64,000 bases of DNA from Myxococcales bacterium (GTDB lineage Bacteria > Myxococcota_A > Polyangia > Nannocystales > Nannocystaceae), in NCBI GenBank assembly GCA_020633335.1, contig JACKDU010000007.1, positions 186,001 to 250,000 of the forward strand. Reading direction: 5' to 3'. Under the pieces are notes generated by a model. That model was not told the DNA's origin and did not search any database. It worked only from the letters and a program-made list of their open reading frames with translations. This document shows positions 19,000-28,532 of this stretch, piece after piece; position 1 is the stretch's first letter; the number at the start of each line of letters is the position of its first letter. A program made the translations under genes and the position numbers.

Positions 19000-20199
19000 C
19001 TAGGCGCGCTCGAGGAGGAGCGCGATCCCCTGGCCGCCGCCGATGCAGGCCGAGCCGATCGCGTAGCGGCCCTCGCGGCGCCGGAGCTCGTGGATGAGGT
19101 GCGCGGTGATCCGGGCGCCCGAGGCCGCGAGCGGGTGGCCGAGGGCGATCGCGCCGCCGTCGACGTTGGTCTTGGCGCGGTCGAGGCCGAGCTCCTTCTC
19201 GCAGGCGAGGTACTGCGGCGCGAAGGCCTCGTTGATCTCGACGAGGTCGATCGCGTCGAGGCCGAGGCCGCTGCGCTCGAGGACCCCGCGGATCGCCGGG
19301 ACCGGGCCGATGCCCATGATCGTCGGGTCGACGCCGGAGACGTGCCAGGCGACCAGGCGGGCGAGCGGCGTGAGGTTGTGGCGCTTGACCGCCTCCTCGC
19401 TGGCGACGATCAGCGCGCCGGCGCCGTCGCAGATCCCCGAGGCGTTGCCGGCCGTGACCACGCCGCCCTTCTTGAAGACCGCCGGGAGCTTGGCCATGCC
19501 CTCGAGGGTCGCGGTCGGCCGCGCGTGCTCGTCGACCTCGAAGGAGGTGACGCCCTTGCGGGTCTTGAGCTCGATCGGCGCGATCTCGGCGGCGAAGCGG
19601 CCGGCCTCCTGGGCGGCGGCCCAGGTCTGCTGGCTGCGGAGGCCGTACTCGTCGCACTCCTCGCGGGAGATCGAGTACTTCTCGGCGAGGTTCTCGGCGG
19701 TGATCGCCATCGCGCAGCCGGTGTAGGAGTCGGTGAGCGACGACCAGAGGGTGTCCTCGAGCTTGATGTCGGAGCCGAGGCGGGTCCCCCAGCGGACGTT
19801 GCGGGCGGCGTAGGGCGCCTGGCTCATGCTCTCGGCGCCGCCGGTGAGGACGATCTCGGCCTCGTCGGTGAGGATGTCCTGGGCGCCGCTGACGACCGCC
19901 TGGAAGCCGGAGCCGCAGAGGCGGTTGACGGTGAGCGCGGGCACCTCGATCGGCACGCCGGAGCGGAGGCCGACGTGGCGGGCCATGTAGATCGCGTCGG
20001 CCGAGGTCTGGGCGACGTTGCCGAAGCAGACGGCGTCGACGATCGACGGATCGACGCCGCCGGCCGTGAGCGCGGCCTTGGCCGCGACGACCCCGAGATC
20101 GGTGGCGCTCATGTCCTTGAGCGCGCCGCCGAAGGTGCCGAAGGCCGTCCGCTTGGCGGCGACGATGTAGATGGCGCGAGAGAGGGGCTTTTTCGTCAT
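19000..20199 (-). CDS. Acetyl-CoA acetyltransferase / thiolase
   Basis: A 399-residue thiolase II or I enzyme that condenses or cleaves acyl-CoAs. The nucleophile is C95 in NRLCGSGFQ. The second-site motifs are NEAFAPQ, GGAIALGHP (His) and SACIGGGQG (Cys). It could act in acetoacetyl-CoA formation or fatty-acid degradation; no partner gene is adjacent to decide. Two adjacent ATGs exist (20202 and 20199). The second has the better spacing from GGAG. The upstream region has a 12-bp direct repeat that may regulate it. Confidence 0.92.
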   Translation of the reverse strand: MTKKPLSRAIYIVAAKRTAFGTFGGALKDMSATDLGVVAAKAALTAGGVDPSIVDAVCFGNVAQTSADAIYMARHVGLRSGVPIEVPALTVNRLCGSGFQAVVSGAQDILTDEAEIVLTGGAESMSQAPYAARNVRWGTRLGSDIKLEDTLWSSLTDSYTGCAMAITAENLAEKYSISREECDEYGLRSQQTWAAAQEAGRFAAEIAPIELKTRKGVTSFEVDEHARPTATLEGMAKLPAVFKKGGVVTAGNASGICDGAGALIVASEEAVKRHNLTPLARLVAWHVSGVDPTIMGIGPVPAIRGVLERSGLGLDAIDLVEINEAFAPQYLACEKELGLDRAKTNVDGGAIALGHPLAASGARITAHLIHELRRREGRYAIGSACIGGGQGIALLLERA

Positions 20200-20258
20200 C
20201 ATATCTCCGGGTCCTGTGAACGCAGTATGCGAGGCCGGCGGGCGCGCTTGACCCGGAG

Positions 20259-21035
20259 ATGGTTTGCGCTTCCTCACGGTTTGCGCTTCAATCAGCCGCC
20301 GAATTGCCGGTGCTCGTCCACTCGCTCGCGCTGCTGATCGCCCTCGCCGGTGAGCCGGCGCTCGCCTCGCGAACGACGGCGACGGAGGTCGCCCCGGAGC
20401 GCGCGGCCGAGGGACCGGCGCGCGCGCGGACCCGGAGCTATCTCCAACGTGAGGTCACTCGCTCCTTCCGCTTCCTCGACCACGGCGTCCTCGCGGCCAG
20501 CGTCGGCGTCGGTGCGCCCCATGTCTACCGCGTCGGCGTCGCCCTCGGGCTCTTCGATCACCTGACCCTTGGGGCAACCATGCACTGGCTCCCGGGCGAG
20601 CGGGCGCCGGCCTGGTCACCGCTGGTGGCGCTCGCGTTCTACCGCGGCCGCCACGTCGAGGTCGGCGCTCACTACTCGCGGATCCTCTACCCAGCGCCGG
20701 TCGTCGATCTCGACCCGATGACGCTCTCGTTCCAGCGCCGCGCCGACATGGTCCTCGGGACCTTCGCGCTCTCACAGGCGTGGATCAGCGGCGGCCTCGA
20801 CATCGGCTGGGCGCGCGGGCTCGAGGCCGATCCGGTGCCGAAGTCGGCGGACGCGGTCAACCAGGAGGCGGTGGTCCGCGATCGCCTCGCCGGCGGGATG
20901 CACATCCGGATCGGCAACCGCCGCTGGGGCGTGGGCGGTCAGGTCACCTATCCCTTCCTCTCCGTCGAGCTCGCGCTCGATCTCCGCTTCGGTCTCTTCG
21001 AGCGGCGAGCTCGCGCGAGCTGGTGGCCGATCTAG
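20259..21035 (+). CDS. Exported beta-rich protein, possibly outer-membrane
   Basis: Up to 258 residues; no family recognised. A hydrophobic leader (LPVLVHSLALLIALAGEPALA) looks like a signal peptide. The rest alternates short hydrophobic strands with turns (GVGAPHVYRVGVALGLFDHLTLGA-type, VEVGAHYSRILYP, LALDLRFGLF), as in small outer-membrane barrels. The start is unsettled: ATG 20259 overlaps a direct repeat, whereas TTG 20304 or GTG 20310 start right at the signal peptide. The stop overlaps the stop of the opposing ABC gene in a shared CTAG. Confidence 0.6.
   Translation: MVCASSRFALQSAAELPVLVHSLALLIALAGEPALASRTTATEVAPERAAEGPARARTRSYLQREVTRSFRFLDHGVLAASVGVGAPHVYRVGVALGLFDHLTLGATMHWLPGERAPAWSPLVALAFYRGRHVEVGAHYSRILYPAPVVDLDPMTLSFQRRADMVLGTFALSQAWISGGLDIGWARGLEADPVPKSADAVNQEAVVRDRLAGGMHIRIGNRRWGVGGQVTYPFLSVELALDLRFGLFERRARASWWPI
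20261..20289. repeat. 12-bp direct repeat in the thiolase upstream region
   Basis: GGTTTGCGCTTC occurs at 20261-20272 and 20278-20289, 17 bases apart start to start, in the gap between the divergent thiolase and exported-protein genes. The arrangement suits a tandem operator. Confidence 0.5.
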
Positions 21036-21793
21036 CGCCCCGCTGAGAGGCGCTGGATCGCCTCGCCGAGGCGCCGCGTCAGGGGCTCCGCGGGCGCGCG
21101 CAGGAGCCTCTCGGGCGGGCCGCGCTCGATCACTCGCCCGCCGTCGATCACCAGCGCCTCGTCGATCCAGCCGGCGAGGAGTGAGAGGTCGTGGGTGATC
21201 ATCAGGACGCCGAGGCCGGCGGCGACGCGGCGCGCGAGGAGCTCGATCACCTCGACCGCGATCGGTCGGTCGAGGGCGCTGGTGATCTCGTCGGCGATCA
21301 GGATCGCCGGCGCGGCCGCGAGCGCCCGGGTGAGCGCGACCCGCTGCCGTTGACCGCCGCTCAGCATGGTCGGCCGCCGCTCGAGCGACGCGGCGTCGAG
21401 GCCGAGCGAGTCGACGAGCGCGGCGAGGTCGGGGTCGGCGGGCCCAAAGGGGGCGAGGCCGGCGAGGGCGCGGGCTTCATTGATCGACGCCCGCGCGCTG
21501 AGCCGAGGATCGAGGGCCTGAAGGGGGTCCTGCCAGCAGAGCTGCACGCGCCGTCGGAGCGGCCGCCAGGCCCGCGGCGGGGCGCCGACGAGCTCGGCGT
21601 CGTCGAGGCGCAGCGAGCCCGCGAGGCCGCGCTCCAGGCCGACGAGGGCGCGGGCGAGGGTCGACTTGCCGGCGCCCGAGGGCCCGATCACCGCGATCGC
21701 CGCGCCAGCGCGGAGCTCGAGGTCGACGCCGTCGACGAGCGCTCGCCCGTCGTCGGCGACGACCCGGAGCCCGCGGGCGACGAGCTCACTCAC
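21032..21793 (-). CDS. ABC transporter ATPase, oligopeptide/nickel type (second of pair)
   Basis: 253 residues. Walker A GPSGAGKS (37-44), signature LSGGQRQRVALTRAL, Walker B ILIADEITSALD and switch His in MITHDLSL are present. Sequence style resembles DppF/OppF/NikE subunits, which energise import of peptides or metals. GTG at 21793 overlaps the TGA of the preceding ABC gene (GTGA), implying translational coupling. No permease or binding protein is in the window, so the substrate is unknown. Confidence 0.88.
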   Translation of the reverse strand: MSELVARGLRVVADDGRALVDGVDLELRAGAAIAVIGPSGAGKSTLARALVGLERGLAGSLRLDDAELVGAPPRAWRPLRRRVQLCWQDPLQALDPRLSARASINEARALAGLAPFGPADPDLAALVDSLGLDAASLERRPTMLSGGQRQRVALTRALAAAPAILIADEITSALDRPIAVEVIELLARRVAAGLGVLMITHDLSLLAGWIDEALVIDGGRVIERGPPERLLRAPAEPLTRRLGEAIQRLSAGR

Positions 21794-22578
21794 GGGCTCG
21801 CCCCTCCGCGACCGATGACATCTGCGAGCACGCCCTCCCGTGCGCTCGCCGCGGCGACGAGGCGGCGGGTCGCGGGGTGCTGGGGCGCGGCGATCAGCCC
21901 GTCGATCGCGCCCGCCTCGACGACACATCCGCCGTCGAAGACCATCGCCCTCCGGCAGCCGGAGGCGACCAGCGCGAGGTCGTGGCTGACCAGGACGAGG
22001 CCGATCCCAGCGCCCTCCACGGCCTCCCTCAGGGCCTCGAGGACCCGCGCCTGCGCGAGGCTGTCGAGGTTGGCGGTCGGCTCGTCGGCGAGGAGGAAGC
22101 GCGGCTGGCAGGCGAGGGCGAGGGCGAGGGCGGCGCGCTGGGCCTCGCCGCCGCTGAGCTGGTGGGGGTAGGCCTGGAGCTCGCGCTCGCCGAGGCCGAC
22201 GCTCGCCATCCGCGCGGACGCCGACGTCGGGTCGCTCCACCGGCGCTGGACCTCGGCGAGCTGATCGCGGAGCCGCCGCGTCGGATCGAGGCTCGCAGCG
22301 GCGGACTGGGCGAGGAGCGCGAGCCCTCGTCCGCGGATCCTGCCGAGCCTCGCGGGCTGACTGAGATCAAAGGATTGGCCGTCGAGCTCGAGCGTGCCGC
22401 TCGCCCGCAGCGGCGGCGGCAGGAGGCCGACCATCGCCCGCAGCGTCAGCGATTTTCCCGAGCCCGAGGCGCCGATGATCGCCAGGCGTTCGCCGGCCGC
22501 GAGCTCGAGCGAGACGTCGCTCACGAGCTCGTGACCATCGACTTCGCAGCGCAGCCTGGTGACCGTGAGGGTGCGCAT
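21790..22578 (-). CDS. ABC transporter ATPase, oligopeptide/nickel type (first of pair)
   Basis: 262 residues. Walker A GASGSGKS (36-43), signature LSGGEAQRAALALAL, Walker B FLLADEPTANLD and H-switch VLVSHDLAL are intact. It resembles DppD/OppD/NikD subunits but lacks much of the usual C-terminal Cys-containing extension of that group. It is coupled to the next ATPase by a 4-base overlap. The divergent neighbour is tonB, and the 124 bases between them contain GACA/TGTC-type repeats. Confidence 0.87.
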   Translation of the reverse strand: MRTLTVTRLRCEVDGHELVSDVSLELAAGERLAIIGASGSGKSLTLRAMVGLLPPPLRASGTLELDGQSFDLSQPARLGRIRGRGLALLAQSAAASLDPTRRLRDQLAEVQRRWSDPTSASARMASVGLGERELQAYPHQLSGGEAQRAALALALACQPRFLLADEPTANLDSLAQARVLEALREAVEGAGIGLVLVSHDLALVASGCRRAMVFDGGCVVEAGAIDGLIAAPQHPATRRLVAAASAREGVLADVIGRGGASP

Positions 22579-22622
22579 GTCCTCAAGACCATCGTCGAAT
22601 TCGCCGCAGCTCTGCGGACGGC

Positions 22623-22641
22623 GACATGCATGACAATGTCA
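22623..22641. promoter_or_regulatory. Overlapping inverted repeats upstream of tonB
   Basis: TGACA-A-TGTCA (22631-22641) is an exact palindrome, and GACAT (22623-22627) pairs with ATGTC (22636-22640). They lie in the gap between the divergent ABC and tonB genes, 62-80 bases before the tonB start. They may be an operator. They do not look like a Fur box. Confidence 0.35.
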
Positions 22642-22702
22642 CACAGATGGAACATTCGCGCCATCGCTGTGAAATGTCGCCCGACCATTCTGCGCGCGGC
22701 CG

Positions 22703-23527
22703 ATGTTCAACGGTTTCGACCCCGCGCGCCGCGATCAGGTCTTCGAGCGCCGAAGAGGCGCCGCCTATCTGATCGCCCTCGGCATCTACCTCCTGGCGGG
22801 CGGCTACGGCGTCTACCTCCACTACGAGAAGGGGCGTCAGGTCGACGTCCTCCTCGAGCCCGAGATCAAGGACTTCGTCGCCGAGGAGGCGCCGGAGGAG
22901 CCGGAGCCCGAGCCCGAGGAGGAGGCCCCGCCGCCGCCCCCCGAGGCCCCGCCCCCGCAGCCCAAGGCCCCCAAGCCCAAGCCCAAGCCCCAGATCATCC
23001 CCGACAAGCTCCCGGACGGCCCGCCGCCCGAGCAGGACACCGCTCGCGGTGACAAGGAGTACGGCACCGGGACTGGCACCGGCACCGGCACCGGCACCAA
23101 GCCGGTCGAGAAGAAGCCGGAGAAGAAGCCCGAGCCCAAGCCCCAGGCCGAGGCGCCCAAGCCGAAGCCGAAGGAGAAGATCGATCCGACGGTGCCGATC
23201 GATCGCCCGGAGCGCTCGACGCCGCCGAAGCCGGACCCCGGCAACGCGGTCCCCGAGTACCCCAAGGAGCTCCGCGACGGCGGCGTCGAGGGTCAGATCG
23301 TCATCAAGCTCCACGTCTCCAACGACGGCAGCGTCAAGGGGATGAAGGTGCTCCGCAAGACCAACACCGCGACCGGCGAAGAGGCGCAGGAGCGGGCGAA
23401 CAAGCTCTTCCTCAAGGCGGTGGTCACCGCCGTCAAGACCTGGAAATACACCCCCTGCAAGTACCAAGGGCAGGCGATCTCGGTGTGGATCCCCGTCACC
23501 ATCCCGTTCAAGTTGAAGGCCGGCTGA
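22703..23527 (+). CDS. tonB: TonB energy-transducing protein
   Basis: 274 residues. A single N-terminal helix (about 20-39) anchors it in the inner membrane. A long Pro/Glu/Lys-rich spacer (about 55-185) spans the periplasm and includes PEPEPEPEE, PKPKPKPQ and a GT dipeptide run. The C-terminal TonB domain (about 185-274) has YPKELRDGGVEGQIVIKLHV and ends IPVTIPFKLKAG. The C-terminal domain contacts the TonB box of outer-membrane receptors. It is the first gene of tonB-exbB-exbD-exbD, 23 bases before exbB. Confidence 0.93.
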   Translation: MFNGFDPARRDQVFERRRGAAYLIALGIYLLAGGYGVYLHYEKGRQVDVLLEPEIKDFVAEEAPEEPEPEPEEEAPPPPPEAPPPQPKAPKPKPKPQIIPDKLPDGPPPEQDTARGDKEYGTGTGTGTGTGTKPVEKKPEKKPEPKPQAEAPKPKPKEKIDPTVPIDRPERSTPPKPDPGNAVPEYPKELRDGGVEGQIVIKLHVSNDGSVKGMKVLRKTNTATGEEAQERANKLFLKAVVTAVKTWKYTPCKYQGQAISVWIPVTIPFKLKAG

Positions 23528-23550
23528 GGCCGCACTAGGAAGCGAAAATC

Positions 23551-24237
<687 letters not shown>

Positions 24238-24654
24238 CAAGGGCCCGAAGCCGACGATCAACGTCACCCCGCTGGTCGACGTCGTCCTCGTCCTCCTGAT
24301 CATCTTCATGGTGATCATCCCGAACATGCAGGAGGGCAAGCCGATCGAGCTGGTCAACGTCCTCAACCCCGACAAGGACGCCGAGGACAAGATCGAGCCG
24401 CTGGTGGTGACGATCGACGCGAACGAGGTGATCACGGTCGACGACCGCGACCTCGCCCGGGCGGCGGCGCTCGCCGAGCTCAAGCAGGTCCACGAGGCGA
24501 CCCCGAAGCGGCGGATGATCCTCCGCGGCGACGCTCGCCTCCGCTTTGAGGTGATCCGCTCCTTCTTCAAGGAGTGCCAGGAGATCGGCTTCGGCGGGGT
24601 CTCGCTGGAGGTCGCGGGCGCGCGCGAGTGGAGCCCGGAGGAGGGGAGCTAGCG

Positions 24655-25092
24655 ATGGGTATGGATCTCAACGCCGGCGGCTTCGGCAAGAAGAACCGGG
24701 TCCGCCCCGAGATGAACGTCACCCCGCTGGTCGACGTCGTCCTCGTCCTCCTGATCATCTTCATGGTCCTCGCGCCGGTCCTCTCGAAGTCCTTCTGGGT
24801 GCGTCTGCCGCCCAAGGACACGACCGAGCAGCTCCTCGATCAGGCCAACGATCCCAACCAGCCGCTGGTGCTGATGATCGACGCCGAGGGCAAGGCCTCG
24901 ATCAACAAGATCGCGGTCGAGCGCGAGGAGCTCACCAAGAAGCTGATCCGGATGTTCAACGCCCGGCCGGACAACGCGCTCTACCTCGACGCCGCCGACG
25001 ACGCCCCCTACGGCGCGGTCCTCGGCGCGATCGATCTGGCGAAGGCCGCGCAGGCCCACCCGATCGTCATCCTCACCAAGAAGATGGAATAG
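24655..25092 (+). CDS. exbD: ExbD-family biopolymer transport protein (second copy)
   Basis: 145 residues from ATG 24655, two bases after the first exbD stop. It shares the identical membrane motif NVTPLVDVVLVLLIIFMV with the first copy but diverges elsewhere (ending ILTKKME). Both copies therefore keep the catalytic Asp. An upstream in-frame extension lies inside the first exbD and is ignored. A strong terminator follows, so the tonB-exbB-exbD-exbD unit ends here. Confidence 0.92.
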   Translation: MGMDLNAGGFGKKNRVRPEMNVTPLVDVVLVLLIIFMVLAPVLSKSFWVRLPPKDTTEQLLDQANDPNQPLVLMIDAEGKASINKIAVEREELTKKLIRMFNARPDNALYLDAADDAPYGAVLGAIDLAKAAQAHPIVILTKKME

Positions 25093-25124
25093 GTGGCGAT
25101 CGCTGACTCGACAGAGACCCGAAG

Positions 25125-25146
25125 CCGCCCCAAGTGGGCGGTTTTT
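25125..25146 (+). terminator. Rho-independent terminator after exbD
   Basis: CCGCCC (25125-25130), loop CAAGT, GGGCGG (25136-25141) and TTTTT (25142-25146). It lies 32 bases after the second exbD and 25 before the receptor start, so it would separate the motor genes from the receptor, or attenuate read-through. Confidence 0.88.
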
Positions 25147-25170
25147 GGCAACGAAGTGACGATTTAGCCA

Positions 25171-28100
25171 ATGCGACGTGACAAGCGAAACGGTCGGCCC
25201 CGCGGCGACCGACAGGGGACGTCTACCCTCGCTCTCCTTGCGAGCCTCGCCGTCGCCGCGCCGGCGACGGCCGCGGCTGGGACGGATGGCCCGCGTGACT
25301 ACGAAGGCCCCGAAGACGTGGGCGGAGAGGCCCCCGGCGGCGGCCCGAGCGAGGGGGCGCCGAGCGGCGAGGCCCCGGGCGGCGAGGCGCCCGCTGGCGG
25401 AGAGGCGCCCGCTGGCGGAGAGGCGCCCGCCGGTGGCGAAGCGCCCGCCGGTGAAGAGGGCGGCTTCGCGGTCGAGGACGAGAGCGCCGGCGAGTGCGAC
25501 GACGGCTTCTGCGTCGAGGACCTCACCGAGGACGAGGAGGCGCTGAAGAAGGAGCTCGCGGTCGAGAAGGTCGAGGTCAAGGGCCCGACCGGCACGCTCA
25601 AGGGGCGGGTCCTCGACTCGACCGACGGCACCCCGCTCATCGGCGCGAAGATCACGGTCGAGGGGACGAAGTACGTCACCAAGAGCGACTTCGACGGCAA
25701 CTTCGAGCTGCCCGTGCCGCCCGGCACCTACGCGGTGAAGATCTGGTACGACGCCTACGAGGGCGTGACCGTCTCGAACGTGGCGATCGCCGCGGACGAC
25801 ACCGTCACCCTCAACCGCGAGCTCGCGCCGATCGCCGGGATGGCCCAGACGGTCCTCGTCGAGACCGAGATCAACCAGGAGTCGGCGGCCGGCAAGCTCG
25901 TCGAGCGCAAGAAGTCGACGAGCACCCGCGACTTCATGAGCCGCGACGACATCAACCGGGCGGGCGGCGGCTCGACCTCGGCGGTCGCCCAGCGGATCGT
26001 CGCGACCACGGTCGTCGACGGCCGCTTCCTCTTCGTCCGCGGCCTCGGTCACCGCTACGGCAACACCCTCTTCGACGGCGCGCGGGTGCCGAGCCCCGAT
26101 CCCAACCTGCGGACGGTGCCCCTCGACATCTTCCCGTCGATGGCGCTCTCGGCGATCAACATCCAGAAGACCTTCACGCCGGACACGCCGGCCGACTTCG
26201 CCGGCGGCTCGACCCAGCTCGAGAGCCGCGAGCCCCCCGAGGAGTTCGCCTTCTCGATCCGGGCGCGGATGGGCCTCAACACCGCGACGCTCGGGCGCGA
26301 GGGGCGGGTCGGCGATCACTTCGCCGGCGACGGCTTCGCCTTCGGCAACCTCGGCCGCCAGCTCGGGCCGAGCTTCGACACCAAGTACCCGATCGATCTG
26401 ACCTACCAGCCGCCGGGGAGCCTCGACCGGGTCTGGACCAACGCCGACATCGAGAAGTTCGGCGAGTCGCTGCCGTCGACGAAGACGTCGGTCCGGCCGC
26501 ACACCGGCCTCCCGAACTTCAGCACGATGGCGTCGGTGGGCAACACCTTCAAGCCCTGGGGGACCCGGCTCGGGGTCTTCGCGGCGGCCCAGTACGGGAA
26601 CAGCCAGCAGACGCTCCGCGAGGAGATCAGGGTCTTCAACGGCGTCGGCGCCAACGACGAGGTCCTGACCCTCAACACCCAGACCCCGCGCGTCGACTAC
26701 CGCAGCGTCCGGACGACCTTCAACTCCGCCTGGTCGACGCTCGGCCTCCTCAAGTGGAAGCTCAGCGACGATCACCGGGTCTCCTTCCTCGGGATGTACA
26801 CCCGCGACGCGGACACCGAGATCCGTGAGCTCCGCGGCAAGTCGCGGCCGACCGCGGCCGAGCAGAACGTCGTCAACACCCGCCTCCGCTACCAGATGCG
26901 CTCGGTCGCGCTCGCCCGCCTCGGCGGCCGCCACGAGTTCCCGGGGGCCAAGAACCTCCGCGTCGACTGGTTCGGCTCGCTCGCCCAGGCCCGCCTCGCC
27001 GATCCGCTCCTCCGCGACATGCTCTTCATCGAGAGGACCGCGGGCTCCGACGACTACATCGTCGATCGCCGGGAGTCGGGCTCCTTCAAGTTCTTCAACC
27101 TGGTCGACAACTCCGGGACCGGCTCGCTCGACCTCAGCCTCCCCTTCAAGCAGTGGGGGCAGCTCGACTCCAAGGTGAAGTTCGGCGGCTGGGCCGAGGG
27201 CAAGCAGCGCAACTTCTCGACCCGGACCTTCGACTTCCAGAGCGCGCAGGGGCTCGAGGGCTCGATCCCCTCGGGGATGGGCGACATCCTCAACCCCGAC
27301 ACGATCGGCGGCGGCATCAACGCGTCGAGCGGCGGCACCGCGCCCTTCTACCTCCAGGAGATCACCCGGGCGAAGGACTCCTACACCGGCAACCAGCAGC
27401 TCTACGCCGGCTACGCGATGCTCGATCTCCCGCTCGTCCGCTGGCTGCGAGTCGTCGGCGGCGCCCGCTTCGAGTCGAGCAACATCAAGGTCCGGCCCTA
27501 CGATCGCTTCGGCCGACCGATCGACGAGGAGGACAACGCCAACGTCAAGGACAACGACGTCCTCCCCTCGGTCTCGCTGATCTTCCCGGTCGGCAACGAC
27601 AAGACCGGCGACATGAACGTCCGCCTGGTCGGCACCAAGACGCTGGCCCGCCCCGAGTTCCGCGAGCTCGCGCCCTTCCTCTTCACCGACTTCGTCGGCG
27701 GCTTCGACGTCTACGGCAACCCCTCGCTGCGGACCACCAAGATCTGGAACGCCGACCTCCGCTGGGAGTGGTTCCCGTCGGCGAACGAGGTCGTCGCGCT
27801 CTCCGCGTTCTACAAGTACTTCGACGGGCCGATCGAGCGGGTGATCGGCGCCCGGGCGACGCCGCTGCAGAGCTACCGCAACGCCAAGGCGGCCCACAAC
27901 ATCGGCGCCGAGCTCGAGCTCCGCAAGAACCTCGAGTTCATCTCGAAGGCGATCCGCGACCTCTCGATCGGCGCGAACTTCGCGTACATCTACTCGCGGG
28001 TGGACTTCGGCCAGATCGACCCCGCCAGCAACGACCCCTTCGCGGTCCGGGTCGCCGCCGATCGACCGATGGAGGGGCAGTCGCCCTTCGTCGTCAACGC

Positions 28101-28395
28101 CTACCTCGCCTACGACAACGACGCGAGCGGGACCAACGTCCGGGCGCTCTACAACACCTTCGGCCGGCGGATCGCCTTCGTCGGCGGCCAGGGGCTCCCG
28201 CACATCTACGAGCTGCCGATCCACAGCGTCGACCTGACCCTCCGCCAGCGGGTCTACAAGGGCCTCTCGGCCAGCGTGCTCGCCTACAACATCCTCAACT
28301 GGCAGCGTCGATTTGTTCAGGGCGCGGACGACGACATCACCTACAGCGCGAGGCGCGGGACGACCTTCGTCCTCGGCCTCCAGTACGACCTCTGA
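25171..28395 (+). CDS. TonB-dependent outer-membrane receptor with carboxypeptidase-regulatory-like domain
   Basis: 1074 residues. A signal peptide (about 1-36) is followed by a low-complexity Gly/Glu/Ala/Pro region with repeated GGEAPA units (about 50-95). A carboxypeptidase-regulatory-like Ig domain comes next (about 143-225: LKGRVLDSTDGTPLIGAKITVEGT). The plug (about 245-400) includes VDGRFLFVRGLGHRYGNTLFDGARVPSPD, and the long beta-barrel runs to the end (VLGLQYDL). This Oar/SusC-like plan is known from receptors for large or unknown substrates. It directly follows the tonB motor genes, so they probably work together. A hairpin follows the stop. Confidence 0.92.
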   Translation: MRRDKRNGRPRGDRQGTSTLALLASLAVAAPATAAAGTDGPRDYEGPEDVGGEAPGGGPSEGAPSGEAPGGEAPAGGEAPAGGEAPAGGEAPAGEEGGFAVEDESAGECDDGFCVEDLTEDEEALKKELAVEKVEVKGPTGTLKGRVLDSTDGTPLIGAKITVEGTKYVTKSDFDGNFELPVPPGTYAVKIWYDAYEGVTVSNVAIAADDTVTLNRELAPIAGMAQTVLVETEINQESAAGKLVERKKSTSTRDFMSRDDINRAGGGSTSAVAQRIVATTVVDGRFLFVRGLGHRYGNTLFDGARVPSPDPNLRTVPLDIFPSMALSAINIQKTFTPDTPADFAGGSTQLESREPPEEFAFSIRARMGLNTATLGREGRVGDHFAGDGFAFGNLGRQLGPSFDTKYPIDLTYQPPGSLDRVWTNADIEKFGESLPSTKTSVRPHTGLPNFSTMASVGNTFKPWGTRLGVFAAAQYGNSQQTLREEIRVFNGVGANDEVLTLNTQTPRVDYRSVRTTFNSAWSTLGLLKWKLSDDHRVSFLGMYTRDADTEIRELRGKSRPTAAEQNVVNTRLRYQMRSVALARLGGRHEFPGAKNLRVDWFGSLAQARLADPLLRDMLFIERTAGSDDYIVDRRESGSFKFFNLVDNSGTGSLDLSLPFKQWGQLDSKVKFGGWAEGKQRNFSTRTFDFQSAQGLEGSIPSGMGDILNPDTIGGGINASSGGTAPFYLQEITRAKDSYTGNQQLYAGYAMLDLPLVRWLRVVGGARFESSNIKVRPYDRFGRPIDEEDNANVKDNDVLPSVSLIFPVGNDKTGDMNVRLVGTKTLARPEFRELAPFLFTDFVGGFDVYGNPSLRTTKIWNADLRWEWFPSANEVVALSAFYKYFDGPIERVIGARATPLQSYRNAKAAHNIGAELELRKNLEFISKAIRDLSIGANFAYIYSRVDFGQIDPASNDPFAVRVAADRPMEGQSPFVVNAYLAYDNDASGTNVRALYNTFGRRIAFVGGQGLPHIYELPIHSVDLTLRQRVYKGLSASVLAYNILNWQRRFVQGADDDITYSARRGTTFVLGLQYDL

Positions 28396-28425
28396 GCAAT
28401 CACGGCGCGATGCCGTGATGTTGCT
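28395..28425 (+). terminator. Hairpin after the TonB-dependent receptor
   Basis: AGCAATCACGGC pairs with GCCGTGAT-(G)-TTGCT around a 5-base loop GCGAT, starting at the last base of the receptor stop codon. There is no T tract, so termination is a likely but unproven role. Confidence 0.6.
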
Positions 28426-28502
28426 GAATCGTCACAGGAGCGCAGATCACACGTCACCGCGCCCAACTATGAATGGGCAGCCACGTGTGGCTGAAGACAC
28501 CG

Positions 28503-28516
28503 TGTCCCAAGGGACA
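28503..28516. repeat. Dispersed palindrome copy 1
   Basis: TGTC-CCAAGG-GACA, 16 bases before the start of the beta-helix lipoprotein gene. It fits the window consensus TGTCYNNNNRGACA. Confidence 0.7.
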
Positions 28517-28532
28517 TCAATTCAGGATAGCC

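Noticed and set aside
24649..28224. Very long open frames antisense to real genes, here opposite the TonB receptor; similar ones oppose dnaN-recF, uvrB and the TPR kinase
   Set aside because: High G+C makes the antisense frames stop-poor. Their translations are Arg/Asp/Leu-rich with no domains, while the sense frames are clearly coding.
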